A stretch of 64,000 nucleotides of DNA from Bacteroidaceae bacterium (GCA_017521285.1 JAFXDG010000027.1:1-64000); one strand, 5' to 3'. Shown: positions 45,384 to 55,413, numbered from the stretch's first letter. Program-made: numbers and translations. Notes: generated by a model from the sequence alone, not told the origin.

Positions 45384-46471
45384 AGAGAGTGAAGAGTGAA
45401 GAAAGAAGAGTGAAGAATGGGGTACTCTGCACCTTGTGCCTCTTGCTTGTTTCCGTATTCGCCTCTTGCGAGCACCGCCAGTTGGTGGAGCCGAGCAATG
45501 TACACTACGTCCGTGTCTATCTGGACGAACAGATACAGAATGTCACCTACGGTTTCTACAGCGAAGACCGTCTGAAGCCCCAGCACCGGCGTCCGTCTGT
45601 CTTGCGTGTGGCCTTGTGTGAACTGGCAAGTGGTCGTGTGGTGGCCGAGCGCTATCTGCAGCAGAGTGGTGAGGATGAGCGGGGCTACTACTTGGAGGGA
45701 CACATCACGGCCGATGCAGGAGATTACCACCTGATGGTCTATAACTTCGGAACGGAGAGCACCCTTATCCGTGAAGAGCACACCTACCGGTTGGCCGAGG
45801 CATATACCAACGAGATTGCTTCGCACTACTATGCCTATCTGCCCAGTGTGCGTGTGGGTGCATCGGAGGCACCGATTGTTTACGAGCCGGACCATCTGTT
45901 CCTGATGACACAGGACCGGATTCATATTGCTCCCACCGACCGGATGGACACACTGCGTACGGACGATGGCGATTACTTCACTGCCTCCACCTGTGTGGAG
46001 AGTTATTACATACAGGTACGCATCAAGGGCATCGAGTATGTATCTACGGCAGCATCGCTGCTCACGGGGTTGGCGGCCAGCACCACGTTGCACAACCGCT
46101 CCATGCAGCCCGAACCGCCTGTCAGAATCTTTTTTGAGATGAACCCTTCCGGGCGCGAGAATGTGGACAAGCGGGCAGGTGGCACCGAAGAAGAGGATGC
46201 GGTCATCTATACCACCTTCAATACTTTTGGAAAGTTGCCCGAGGTGGAGACTGAATACACCGTCACCTTCGATTTTGTGACCACCGACGGACGCACACAG
46301 ACCGAGACAATGAACATTACCCCCATGTTCGACACACCCGAAGTGATGGAAAACAAATGGATTATCATCGACAAGGAAATTGTCATCGCCCCACCGCCCA
46401 AGCAAGAGGGGGGCGGCCTGTCGCCCGAAGTGGATGAGTGGCAGGATGTGAACACCGATTTGCAGATATAA
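45380..46471 (+). CDS. DUF5119 lipoprotein of the pilus locus
   Basis: 363 residues. Lipobox FASC (Cys about residue 31), then EHRQLVEPSNVHYVRVYLDE, the characteristic start of DUF5119, and DHLFLMTQDRIHIAPTDRMD, YVSTAASLLTGLAASTTLHN and NTFGKLPEVETEYTVTFDF further on. DUF5119 proteins are fimbrillin-fold lipoproteins encoded next to DUF3575 genes and may act as the pilus anchor, in the place FimB/Mfa2 holds elsewhere. The first 15 codons (MKRVKSEERRVKNG) derive from a GAAGAGTGAAG word repeat, so the signal-peptide n-region may have been extended by repeat DNA. Confidence 0.85.
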   Translation: MKRVKSEERRVKNGVLCTLCLLLVSVFASCEHRQLVEPSNVHYVRVYLDEQIQNVTYGFYSEDRLKPQHRRPSVLRVALCELASGRVVAERYLQQSGEDERGYYLEGHITADAGDYHLMVYNFGTESTLIREEHTYRLAEAYTNEIASHYYAYLPSVRVGASEAPIVYEPDHLFLMTQDRIHIAPTDRMDTLRTDDGDYFTASTCVESYYIQVRIKGIEYVSTAASLLTGLAASTTLHNRSMQPEPPVRIFFEMNPSGRENVDKRAGGTEEEDAVIYTTFNTFGKLPEVETEYTVTFDFVTTDGRTQTETMNITPMFDTPEVMENKWIIIDKEIVIAPPPKQEGGGLSPEVDEWQDVNTDLQI

Positions 46472-46530
46472 GAAAAAATGAAATTATAAACAATTAAAAA
46501 ACAAATGTCTAACTTTAAAAACTTAAAAGT

Positions 46531-47652
46531 ATGAAACGGTTTTTATTTATGTCGGCTTTGGCAAGTGTAGCACTCGCCAGCTGTGTGAACGACGAAGCAA
46601 TGGAGAACACCTCCAAGGCCAGTGACCAAAAAATTACATTCAATGCGCCGGTTGTGAGTGGTACAACGAGAGCGATAGCGGGAGAACAACCTGGAATTGA
46701 CGGTAAATACAAAACTGATGAACACTTCAAGGTTTATGCTTGCTGGTCAAATAATGTATATTCTACATGGGATGCGAATAACATTTATATGAATGGTGTA
46801 GAGGTTGCATATGATAATTCGGGTTCTTGGAATTCAGAAAGTGTGTCTGGTGGAACAACTTATTATTGGCCTAAAACTGGTTATTTGACATTTGCTGCAT
46901 ATTCTCCGGCTACTGCAGGAGGTACAATTTCGTATGGTGGTACAGGATTAAGCATTACAGGTTTTGAAGTAGAAAGCAATACCTCTGATCAGTATGATTT
47001 GATGTATAGCGAACGTTCTTATAATAGAACAGCAAGTATTGGTGGCCAAAGTTATAGTGGTGTAGATATTTGGTTCAAACATGCTTTGTCTTCTATCAAA
47101 TTTATGGTAAAACAAAAGGAGGCATATACTGGAACAACCATTAAGTTGACAGGTCTTACTATTCAAAATGCATATTCTAAAGGTAATTTTGTTCAAGGAT
47201 TGTCAGATGGTGCTGCAGCAAAAGAAGGAAATAGTGCATGGACTAATCAAGGAACTGAGACTCATTATTCTGTTTGGAATAGTACAGACGGCCAAGCCTT
47301 GACTACTGCATTGACAGAACCTAATGATATTCATGATATTATCTTGTTGCCGCAGAACTTTGTTCATCAGGTCTCAGGTGGCGATGACAAAGTAGTATCT
47401 ATAAAAGTAGATTATACTATTCAGAATGGTTCGGGACCCGTATTGCCGCAGACTGCAACTTTACCTTTGGCTGTTAAGAATGCGAGTGGAGATTATCTCT
47501 ATTATTATGAAAATAACAATGAAATAATGCAAGATTGGGAGATGGGCAAGCGTTATACTTACAATATTACCATTGGTTTGGATAAGATTTATTTCTCTCC
47601 CGAAGTGGTTGATTGGGTTGATGTTACTGTTACTCCCGACTTGACCATCTAA
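46531..47652 (+). CDS. Fimbrillin-family protein, probable major pilin
   Basis: 373 residues, lipobox LASVALASC (Cys 18), followed at 45-47 by the TTR motif (VVSGTTRAIAG), the probable Arg-specific maturation site of type V pilins. Then the Mfa_like_1 domain: FKVYACWSNN, TYYWPKTGYLTFAAYSP, VDIWFKHALSSIKFMVKQ, DIILLPQNF and the terminal IYFSPEVVDWVDVTVT. The leader is A/T-rich, the coding sequence is more A/T-rich than the two genes before it, and a hairpin follows at 47709. All these features suit an abundantly expressed main subunit. Confidence 0.87.
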   Translation: MKRFLFMSALASVALASCVNDEAMENTSKASDQKITFNAPVVSGTTRAIAGEQPGIDGKYKTDEHFKVYACWSNNVYSTWDANNIYMNGVEVAYDNSGSWNSESVSGGTTYYWPKTGYLTFAAYSPATAGGTISYGGTGLSITGFEVESNTSDQYDLMYSERSYNRTASIGGQSYSGVDIWFKHALSSIKFMVKQKEAYTGTTIKLTGLTIQNAYSKGNFVQGLSDGAAAKEGNSAWTNQGTETHYSVWNSTDGQALTTALTEPNDIHDIILLPQNFVHQVSGGDDKVVSIKVDYTIQNGSGPVLPQTATLPLAVKNASGDYLYYYENNNEIMQDWEMGKRYTYNITIGLDKIYFSPEVVDWVDVTVTPDLTI

Positions 47653-47708
47653 TTCATTTTAAAACCAAATTTAAAGATATGACAAAAACCTCGCTGTAAT
47701 CCTTGGTG

Positions 47709-47739
47709 GGAGCAAAGCATCGGACGATGCCTTTGCTCC
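47709..47739 (+). terminator. Intercistronic hairpin after the putative major pilin gene
   Basis: GGAGCAAAGCATCG (47709-47722) pairs with CGATGCCTTTGCTCC (47725-47739) with one bulged base. It lies within the 140-base gap, is followed by C/G-rich DNA and has no U-run, so attenuation or mRNA 3'-end protection is more likely than full termination. Confidence 0.5.
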
Positions 47740-47792
47740 TGCCAGGGGCAGCAGGGCGGGGTGGATGTCGTGAGAAGTCTGTCAAAATAGAT

Positions 47793-49280
47793 ATGAAGCA
47801 TTTGTTTGGCTTAGTCGTTTGTTGCACCGTTGGGGCATGGGTGCTCAATGCCTGTACCCCCACCGATGATGCTATGGGGCTGCCCGAAGCGTCGGAGGAA
47901 GTTGCTTTTGTGGTGAATGACGCGTGGCTTCAGTCTGATGAAAGCAGAAAGAAAACTCGTGCAAACCAGACAATGCGCCATTTCTTGGGACTATTAGGGC
48001 AGGACTCTGTATTTATCACTTTGACGGAAGATGACAATCCGGTTCCGTTGGTGAGTGCAGGGACAGATGCACAGACACGGGGAGAGTATGATGTGCCCAA
48101 CGAATTTACGTTTTTCGATGTGAAAGCTCTGATGGATTTGAACAATACCACACCCGTCTGGGCTGAAAATGTGAAGATTTACAAGCCGACGGCGGACGGA
48201 GAGTATTGGAGTGGAGATGCCTATTGGCCGAAGGGTGGTTACACTTTGCACTTCTTTGCCCATTCATGGAATGTCTGGGAAGGGGAGGGAGTGCCGATTG
48301 CACCCCTATATTCCATAACAGGGACAACGGGAAGCCGTGCATATAAGGGGGAATTTTCTTATCAATTGCCCGAACCGCAGACTGCAGAGCAATCAACTCC
48401 AGTGAATGATGCAGCCCGACAACCTGACTTGATTTTTGCCATTGCGCCCGAGAAGACACAAGCGAATAGTGGAGAGGCTATAGACTTGAAGTTTCTTCAT
48501 GCGTTGGCTGCTGTGCGTTTCAAGTTTGGAACCTTGCCGGATGATGTCGAGGTGGTGGATGCTATACTTTCGTTGGGTGAAGTGGTTGATGGCGGAAATT
48601 GTACATTCGCCCACCCATTGGATGAAGGTACCGATTTCGATTGGACACTCGGAGACGGTAAACATACCTATACTATTGAGGGATTTCAAGGGAAAATTGA
48701 TTCCGATGAGACTTTTATGTTCCCTCCGCAAACGGTTGGTAACGGCGTTGTGATGAAACTCTCCATAAAGGTCGGAGAGAAGTGGTACAATTACGAGAAG
48801 GCGCTCAGTGACTTCTCTGCCACCATTCCCCAATGGGAGGCAAACAAACGCTATACCTACACCATTTCCATTAGTGAATATGTGGAGGTTACGATAGAAG
48901 AGGACGTTACAAATACAGTCAAAAGTAATGTCCGCATCCAGAATACAGGATTGACCACTTCATATATCCGTGCGGCAATCGTTGGGTATTGGGAAAATGC
49001 GGATGGCACCCGCATCATTTCGCCGTGGAACATTGAAGATGCTACGATTGGAACACTTGTCAAGAGTTCAGAATGGGCTGACCATTGGGCTGTTGGTGAG
49101 GATGGATTCTACTATCACAAGACCCCTGTGAAGCCTGGAGAATATACGAATGTTCCGTTATTTGACAAATATGAACTGAAGAGTACCGGCCCGGAAACTG
49201 GAGCCAAACTGATTGTCAACATTGTGACACAGGCTGTGGCCAAGGACATGGCAGAAGAGGCTTGGGGAGTATCCCTATAA
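47793..49280 (+). CDS. Fimbrillin-family protein, second subunit
   Basis: 495 residues. Signal peptide with lipobox VLNAC (Cys 21), nearly identical in DNA and protein to that of the gene at 52219. The mature part has fimbrillin features: AYWPKGGYTLHFFAHSW, IDLKFLHALAAVRFKFG, TFMFPPQTVGNGVVMKLSIK and WEANKRYTYTISI. Candidate cleavage sites are KTRANQ and QTRGEY. A longer C-terminal extension (about 385-495) follows the usual fimbrillin end (NVRIQNTGLTTSYIRAAIVG; GEYTNVPLFDKYE), so this is probably an accessory or tip-proximal subunit. The frame extends upstream to 47703 but that portion lies in the hairpin; the lipobox fixes 47793. Confidence 0.82.
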   Translation: MKHLFGLVVCCTVGAWVLNACTPTDDAMGLPEASEEVAFVVNDAWLQSDESRKKTRANQTMRHFLGLLGQDSVFITLTEDDNPVPLVSAGTDAQTRGEYDVPNEFTFFDVKALMDLNNTTPVWAENVKIYKPTADGEYWSGDAYWPKGGYTLHFFAHSWNVWEGEGVPIAPLYSITGTTGSRAYKGEFSYQLPEPQTAEQSTPVNDAARQPDLIFAIAPEKTQANSGEAIDLKFLHALAAVRFKFGTLPDDVEVVDAILSLGEVVDGGNCTFAHPLDEGTDFDWTLGDGKHTYTIEGFQGKIDSDETFMFPPQTVGNGVVMKLSIKVGEKWYNYEKALSDFSATIPQWEANKRYTYTISISEYVEVTIEEDVTNTVKSNVRIQNTGLTTSYIRAAIVGYWENADGTRIISPWNIEDATIGTLVKSSEWADHWAVGEDGFYYHKTPVKPGEYTNVPLFDKYELKSTGPETGAKLIVNIVTQAVAKDMAEEAWGVSL

Positions 49281-49310
49281 TTTGACTACACATTTAACCA
49301 TTGTTTTCCT

Positions 49311-52199
49311 ATGCGACACCATTCAATCATCATTCTTTGTCTGACTGCTTTTCTGCTCATCGGAAAGGTCGGAACAGGGTATGCCCAGTTGGTTTCGGAA
49401 GGGACGTGGAATGCTACGACAATAAACGCGACATCGTCTTCGGGTACCAAAAATCCCGTCATTAAGTTGACAGGTGATGTATCGACAAAGGGATGTATAA
49501 CTGTAGCCAACGGATATACATTGACGATCGAGAATGAATCAGGTAAAGAAGTTATCATCAAACGTACAGCCAGCAGTACAACGGCTATGTTTTCTGTCAA
49601 TTCGGGAGGCACTCTAATAATCAAAGGTACAAAGGATGCTCCTATTATCATTGATGGTGGAGCAGAGTTTACGTGGGCACAACAGGATGAAATGCCGTAC
49701 ATGACTTTGACTCCTGGCAGTGGTGGCAAAATGATTATTGCTGGAATAAATACTTCGGGCACTCTGAATCTCAGTCATGTGATCATTCAGAATGTGAATG
49801 ACTATAACTCTATTGGTGGAGCTATAAATGTATCTTCATCGTCGGGAACTACTTTGACTGATTGCGTGATTCGACAATGTCGTTCTCTGTTAGGGAGTGC
49901 GATAATGATAAATGGTGGTGGAGATCCTGAAAAAAGTGCAATCAGGATAACAAACTCAACAATAACGCAATGTATATCGGGAGGTGATTATTCAGGAGCT
50001 AATACAGGTGGCGCAATCCGGACGTATGGAACTGTAAAGTCAAGTCTGTATTTGACGAATGTGACGATGAGTTACAATTATGCGATGCGAGAAACAAAAG
50101 AGTATAATAATACCTTAGAACATGATGCAAATGGTGCAGCTTTGTTTTGGAATGGGGCGGGTACGTCTACTACCAAATGTGTGATTGATGGATGCGCTTT
50201 TCAATATAACATATCAGAGGATAATGGAGGAGCTATAAAAGCACAAGGTTCCATTGAATTTGTTAATAATAAAACAACAATCAGTAACAATCAAGCTCCT
50301 AATGGAGCAGGATTGTACATTGAAGGATATACAGGAGCTGCTTTGAATGGTAAATTGTGTAAAATGAATTATGATTTGAATGAATTTCTTGAAATTGCAG
50401 ACAATACATCTCCTGCTTATGATTATGAAGGAAGTCATAATCCTGGAAAAGGGGCTGGTGTTCATTTTTATTTTGGTAGTGAAATGTCGTTAGCATCGAA
50501 CTCAATCATCAATATTAACATGAATGGTGCAATGATTCAGAATAACAAAACAGAAGGAAAAGGAGGAATGGGTGGAGGATTATATATAGAAAATAGTACA
50601 ACTACAGCATATGATATTAATGTTAATCTGAATTATGGTACAATCTCGAAAAACGAATCAACGGGAAAAGGCGGTGGAATATATATTTTGAATGAAAATG
50701 TGAATTCGTTGAATGATGAGAATTCTGGATATGAATTGACTATCGCACAAAATAAATCGACAACTCAGGGTGGAGGTATTCATATAGAGAATGGAAGTTT
50801 TACCATGGTTGGAGGTCATATGTTGAATAATATCTCTAATACTATGGGTGGTGGAATATCCATCAATGGAGGAAACTTTTCTTTGCAACAGGGAAAAATT
50901 AATAAAAATGAATCTCCGGTGGCAGGCGGTATCTATATGGATGGTGGCGAATTCACTATGGAAGATGGAGAGATAGAGGGAAATATGGCGACTACAGGTA
51001 ATGGCGGAGGACTTTATATTGAAAATGCTGGTAGTTTTGAGATGAAAAACGGAACAATCAGTGGGAATACAGCCAAGGCTAATGGTGGAGGTATCTGTAT
51101 GTTAGATGGTGAAGTTACTATTACTGATGGTTCTATTCAAGGAAACTCCAGTCAGGCATACGGTGGTGGCCTTTATGTGTACAATTCTGATGCAGGAACA
51201 ACCAATACGGCATCTTTCAGTGGTGGAATTATTTTGCAGAACAGTGCAACATACGGTGGTGGTGCTTGTGTGGATGGAAATATAGAATTGGCGATTACTA
51301 AAATTCAGATTGACCAGAATACAGCGATTAATGGTGGTGGAATTTGCCTGTTGAACAATGCTGCGATGAATTTCGGTGAAGGTCTGATACGAAACAATAC
51401 GGCAAAGGCTAAAACGGATGGCGAATCGTTTGGGACGGCCAAAGGTGCCATGATTGACAAATTGCATGGTGTGGGTGGCGGCATCTATCTGAATGATAAT
51501 ACCAGTTTGACTTTTAACTCTCCTGAAACCATGGGTCTCTATGGAAATAAGGCGGACAATGCTGCCGATGATGTTTTTGCCAGCGGTCAAGGAACAAAGG
51601 TGACATTGCCTAAGGTAATCTATATGAATCTGACGGGTTATTCTGCTGCTAATGGAAATCTATTTTGGGTAGAGGATTATGTTGCGGGTGATACGGAATA
51701 CAGTGAAGGAACGTATATAAATAATGATAAAGATTACGTGGCAAAAAGATATCGGGTTGCATTGGCCAATTCTGAACAGGTCTATACGGTTGAGGACGGA
51801 AATTTTGATAATAAATATTTGTGTCTGACATTAGGATTCCGTGTCCTCTATGCCATCATTAAAAAAGTTGGTTTGCGAGAGGGCGAAAGTGCCATATTTG
51901 TAGTCTCCAAGAAGAAAGAAGATGGAGAGTATTCAACGTATGCAACAATTTTGTTTAAAGGGGAAACAGGCAAAGCGGAATTGAGTAAGGAAATTACCAT
52001 CTCGGCAGGTACCTGGCAGGTTGAAGAAACAGATTGGAGTTGGGGATACAAGATGAAAGCAGGTAGTAGTAAAGTTATTGTAAAAGAAAATATAGAGAAG
52101 GATGGTGAGATATTTGAATTTGAGAATGAATTTGATGCAACCGGTGATAAGCCTCTAAAATATGATGAAAAGATAAAAGTCAATGTACTGCAGATGTAA
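49311..52199 (+). CDS. Large right-handed beta-helix surface protein (adhesin-like)
   Basis: 962 residues, cleavable signal peptide (ILCLTAFLLIGKVGTGYAQ) without lipobox. From about residue 120 to 790 there are many turns of a parallel beta-helix with the pattern GGGIYI-x-GxFTMxxGxIxxN, such as GGGLYIENAGSFEMKNGTIS and GGGICMLDGEVTITDGSIQ. A C-terminal beta-sandwich (about 845-962: LREGESAIFVVSKKKED; WQVEETDWSWGYKM; EFENEFDATGDKPLKYDEK) resembles Cna-B/SpaA-like pilin domains. Position between fimbrillin genes suggests a pilus-linked adhesin or scaffold. The DNA is markedly A/T-rich and repetitive, so copy number of turns may vary between strains. Confidence 0.78.
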   Translation: MRHHSIIILCLTAFLLIGKVGTGYAQLVSEGTWNATTINATSSSGTKNPVIKLTGDVSTKGCITVANGYTLTIENESGKEVIIKRTASSTTAMFSVNSGGTLIIKGTKDAPIIIDGGAEFTWAQQDEMPYMTLTPGSGGKMIIAGINTSGTLNLSHVIIQNVNDYNSIGGAINVSSSSGTTLTDCVIRQCRSLLGSAIMINGGGDPEKSAIRITNSTITQCISGGDYSGANTGGAIRTYGTVKSSLYLTNVTMSYNYAMRETKEYNNTLEHDANGAALFWNGAGTSTTKCVIDGCAFQYNISEDNGGAIKAQGSIEFVNNKTTISNNQAPNGAGLYIEGYTGAALNGKLCKMNYDLNEFLEIADNTSPAYDYEGSHNPGKGAGVHFYFGSEMSLASNSIININMNGAMIQNNKTEGKGGMGGGLYIENSTTTAYDINVNLNYGTISKNESTGKGGGIYILNENVNSLNDENSGYELTIAQNKSTTQGGGIHIENGSFTMVGGHMLNNISNTMGGGISINGGNFSLQQGKINKNESPVAGGIYMDGGEFTMEDGEIEGNMATTGNGGGLYIENAGSFEMKNGTISGNTAKANGGGICMLDGEVTITDGSIQGNSSQAYGGGLYVYNSDAGTTNTASFSGGIILQNSATYGGGACVDGNIELAITKIQIDQNTAINGGGICLLNNAAMNFGEGLIRNNTAKAKTDGESFGTAKGAMIDKLHGVGGGIYLNDNTSLTFNSPETMGLYGNKADNAADDVFASGQGTKVTLPKVIYMNLTGYSAANGNLFWVEDYVAGDTEYSEGTYINNDKDYVAKRYRVALANSEQVYTVEDGNFDNKYLCLTLGFRVLYAIIKKVGLREGESAIFVVSKKKEDGEYSTYATILFKGETGKAELSKEITISAGTWQVEETDWSWGYKMKAGSSKVIVKENIEKDGEIFEFENEFDATGDKPLKYDEKIKVNVLQM

Positions 52200-52218
52200 T
52201 GAATATAGAGTACGTACG

Positions 52219-53277
52219 ATGGAGCATTTGTTTGGCTTAGTCGTTTGTTGCACCGTTGGGGCATGGGTGCTCAATGCCTGTACCCCCACCGATGATGCTA
52301 TGGGTCTGCCCGAAGCGTCGGAGGAGGTGATTGCTTTGCAGCCTGTGCTTGTGGAACAGACTCGTGTACAGTTGTTTGAACCGGGTACAAACAATAACTT
52401 CTATGATACGGGTAAAGGGGGAGGCGAGTTTAACGTGAATGCCTATTACGACGGTACGGAATTGAAGTACATCAGCAATGGACGTGTATGGTATCGTGAA
52501 GAGGACAAGAATTGGATAAATTTGGCTGAGAACGGTGGGGTGACAGATTACTATTGGCCTAATGTAGGTGCGCTCAACTTCTTTGCCTATATGCCGAGCA
52601 CAAAGTTTATGGCCGAACATACGGATAAGAAAACGTATGTGACTGTCGGAGGATATACCCATGCCAATGGCCAACAGTTCTCATGCAGTTTGCCCAACAG
52701 CAATGCCGATTATGACAATATGCAGGAGTTCATCTATGCATACACACCGGGGGAAAAGAAGAAGTCCGAGAAGGTAAAGCTGACGTTTGTTCATCCCTTT
52801 TCCTTGGTTTGCTTCCAGTTAGGTTCCGGCTCTTATCGTATGACGGTTAATAGCATTACGTTCGGAAATATTTATCAGAACGGAACCTTCTCTACTGGGC
52901 AAACGGGTACGGCTGGGGGTATCGGTACGTGGACACCCACGGGGACAGGAAATACTTATACAGCCACTATCAACAAGCGAATCCCTGTGGATGTGAACTA
53001 CAATACGATTTTTGGCGGACCGTTTATTGTGATGCCGCAGGATTTGAAGTCTGTTAGTCTGGCAATGAATTTTCAAAGGGCAGACGTGGAGTCTGGAAGT
53101 GGAATAGAAGAAAAAACTGTAGAGTCTTTGGCAACAATCGATATTCCCAAGTGGGAGCCGGGTAAGCGGTACACTTATACTCTTATGCACGGAGACAATA
53201 ATGAAGAGATTTACTTCAATGTGAAGGTTGTGGATTGGGATGTTGTGGATTATAGAAACGAAATAGATGTGGAGTAA
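52219..53277 (+). CDS. Fimbrillin-family protein, third subunit
   Basis: 352 residues. Its first 36 codons repeat the start of the gene at 47793 with three base differences in 110, including the lipobox VLNAC (Cys 21). After residue 37 the two proteins diverge. The TR motif (VEQTRVQLF) is at 48-49. Fimbrillin blocks: DYYWPNVGALNFFAYMPS, VKLTFVHPFSLVCFQLGSG, GGPFIVMPQDLKSVSLAMNF and WEPGKRYTYTLMHGDNNEEI. The frame open to 52183 has no signal peptide; 52219 is chosen by alignment with its duplicate. Confidence 0.83.
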   Translation: MEHLFGLVVCCTVGAWVLNACTPTDDAMGLPEASEEVIALQPVLVEQTRVQLFEPGTNNNFYDTGKGGGEFNVNAYYDGTELKYISNGRVWYREEDKNWINLAENGGVTDYYWPNVGALNFFAYMPSTKFMAEHTDKKTYVTVGGYTHANGQQFSCSLPNSNADYDNMQEFIYAYTPGEKKKSEKVKLTFVHPFSLVCFQLGSGSYRMTVNSITFGNIYQNGTFSTGQTGTAGGIGTWTPTGTGNTYTATINKRIPVDVNYNTIFGGPFIVMPQDLKSVSLAMNFQRADVESGSGIEEKTVESLATIDIPKWEPGKRYTYTLMHGDNNEEIYFNVKVVDWDVVDYRNEIDVE

Positions 53278-53281
53278 GCTG

Positions 53282-54388
53282 ATGAAAAAAAGAAGATGTC
53301 ACATAGCAGTATTGTATGCCGTTGTATGCACCGCTTTGTTATTCTCTTGCAAAGACGACAAGGTGGATGCGGATGTCTTTGCCGACCGCTGCATCTATTT
53401 GCGGGCAACAGTGGAGAGTGCAGAAGCGACTACCCGGTTGCCTTTCCCCGTTGATTACCAACCCAACAGAGAACGCCCGCTTGATGTAGCTATATGGGCA
53501 TCGACGACTCAGAATAAGTTTACTCACACAGATGGAGCCAATGGAAAGAACGGTACCGTTGCCCTCCACACGAGTGCTCATTTTACTAATAGCAAAGAGC
53601 AGTTGCTGGATGATGCGGTTTATCCCAAAGCATCAAATGCAGCAGAAAATGCCGTTTATTTCATAGGATTGCATCCGAAAACCGGATGGAGTACTACAGA
53701 TGGAGCCCAAGCTACACATGCATCTGCCATCGACGGAAAGACCGATGTGATGTTTGCTCCGCAGATTTCGGGAAGATACGGAGGGAATACTACGGGTGAC
53801 AAATGGCCGACATTTGAATTTCATCATCTTCTCACCTGGTTGCGCATCCAGATGGTAGCCGAGAATGAAGAGGTCAGAGATGCGTGGGGCAAAGTAACGG
53901 ACCTGACCATCAAATCTCTTAGGGGTGTCAATATTGATTTGAGTGAAGAATATAATTCTGCAACATGTGTCACGTTTACGGGGGAGGAAACGGACTTGAG
54001 TTTCTATCAGACGGAAACGGATGAAGTTTTCCCATCCTCTGAAGGTTATGAATTGAAAGCCCCGTATGATGCTGATGCTAAATGGGAAGACTATATCGAA
54101 GAGGTGGCATACGTGCTCTGTGCCCCAGTGGATGCAACTGAAAAGGATACAGAGACCGGGAATAAGACAACGGAATACACCCTTCATGTCGAGACAGAGA
54201 AGCGCAATGTGAATGTGAACGTGGATTTGATGGAGAGCGCGGGTAAGCACTTTACCGGCCCGACCATGAACAAGCAGTTCACTTTGTTGCTGAAGTTCAA
54301 GATGGGTGACAACATTTCAATCATGGCTCTGCCCACAGATTGGCAGACAGGCGGAATCAGTAGTGGTGAATTAGAGGAGACAGAATGA
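53282..54388 (+). CDS. Fimbrillin-family lipoprotein, fourth subunit
   Basis: 368 residues. Lipobox TALLFSC (Cys 23) with TTR at 50-52 (EATTRLPFPV). Conserved blocks: RPLDVAIWAST, AVYFIGLHPKTGW, DGKTDVMFAPQISG, FEFHHLLTWLRIQMV and VAYVLCAPVD. It is most similar to the next gene, with which it shares the CIYLRATVES / CIRLGASVVG layout, so these two are a tandem paralogous pair. A start at 53267 in the same frame would overlap the preceding stop; the MKKRRC start is preferred. Overlaps the following gene by four bases. Confidence 0.8.
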   Translation: MKKRRCHIAVLYAVVCTALLFSCKDDKVDADVFADRCIYLRATVESAEATTRLPFPVDYQPNRERPLDVAIWASTTQNKFTHTDGANGKNGTVALHTSAHFTNSKEQLLDDAVYPKASNAAENAVYFIGLHPKTGWSTTDGAQATHASAIDGKTDVMFAPQISGRYGGNTTGDKWPTFEFHHLLTWLRIQMVAENEEVRDAWGKVTDLTIKSLRGVNIDLSEEYNSATCVTFTGEETDLSFYQTETDEVFPSSEGYELKAPYDADAKWEDYIEEVAYVLCAPVDATEKDTETGNKTTEYTLHVETEKRNVNVNVDLMESAGKHFTGPTMNKQFTLLLKFKMGDNISIMALPTDWQTGGISSGELEETE

Positions 54389-55377
54389 AGATGAAAAGAA
54401 AATTATACCTTATTATATATGTGGCCGTCTGTGCTGTTGTATGGGCAGCCTGTACGGACGAACGGACAGAGGCGTATGCCGGTGATGACGCTTGCATTCG
54501 TCTGGGGGCTTCGGTGGTCGGCATCGAATCTGCCACACGTGTTGCATCTGCATCGGTATATGAAGGTTCCTCTCCCTCATCGGATCGTCCTTTTGAGGCT
54601 GATGTCTGCTTTTCCAATACAAATGGTGAGTATGGAACTGACGGAGTGGAACCCACTTATGTACCGTGTCGTACACAGATGACGTTTGATGGCTCGTTGG
54701 TATATGCCAAAACTTCCGATGGTGCTAACTTGAAGTATGCAACTACGGGAGACAATCCTCCTTCTGTCTATTGCGTAGGCTTTTATCCACAAGACAAATG
54801 GACGATTGCTGTTGACAAAAAAAGTGCCACAGCCGCTATTGACGGCAGTACCGATCTGATGTTTGCCTCTCAGCAAACCGGTTCATGGAGCAATCCGTTG
54901 AAGGAACTGCCATTCAACCACATGCTTGCTTGGCTGAAGGTCTGCATCTGTGCCACATCGCAAGAGGCTCCTGCCGCATGGGGAGAAATACAGAGCATTT
55001 CAATCAATAGTGCAGACGGCCTCAGCGTAAACTTAGGGACAGGGACGGTAACATATAATACTTCAACCTCTGATATTGTGGCTGTAGAGAATAAGACATT
55101 GCACACCACTATGCAAGAGGTCGGTTCGGTGCTGTGTGCTCCGGCAACGGAATATACGCTGACAATTGTGACGGCCAATGCTGGAACACGGACAAAAAAA
55201 CTGCAACTTACCGATTGGGAGGGAAATAATATTGCAAAGGAAGAAGATGTGAAGGGCAAACTCTTTATCCTGTCGCTTTACTTCAATGAGTTCGATGTGG
55301 TGGAAGGTGTATGCACCCTGAATGCATGGAACAATCAGGATGAGGATTTGTATCTGGATAGACCTGCAACTCCTTAA
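54385..55377 (+). CDS. Fimbrillin-family lipoprotein, fifth subunit
   Basis: 330 residues, lipobox VVWAAC (Cys 23), ATR at 50-52 (IESATRVASAS). Blocks RPFEADVCFSNT, VYCVGFYPQDKW, DGSTDLMFASQQTGSW and LPFNHMLAWLKVCI align with the preceding protein. The start overlaps the preceding stop (ATGA), indicating translational coupling and probably equal amounts of the two subunits. Confidence 0.8.
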   Translation: MKMKRKLYLIIYVAVCAVVWAACTDERTEAYAGDDACIRLGASVVGIESATRVASASVYEGSSPSSDRPFEADVCFSNTNGEYGTDGVEPTYVPCRTQMTFDGSLVYAKTSDGANLKYATTGDNPPSVYCVGFYPQDKWTIAVDKKSATAAIDGSTDLMFASQQTGSWSNPLKELPFNHMLAWLKVCICATSQEAPAAWGEIQSISINSADGLSVNLGTGTVTYNTSTSDIVAVENKTLHTTMQEVGSVLCAPATEYTLTIVTANAGTRTKKLQLTDWEGNNIAKEEDVKGKLFILSLYFNEFDVVEGVCTLNAWNNQDEDLYLDRPATP

Positions 55378-55413
55378 CTGTGGTAATGATTATATATTGT
55401 AAGTAATAACATA

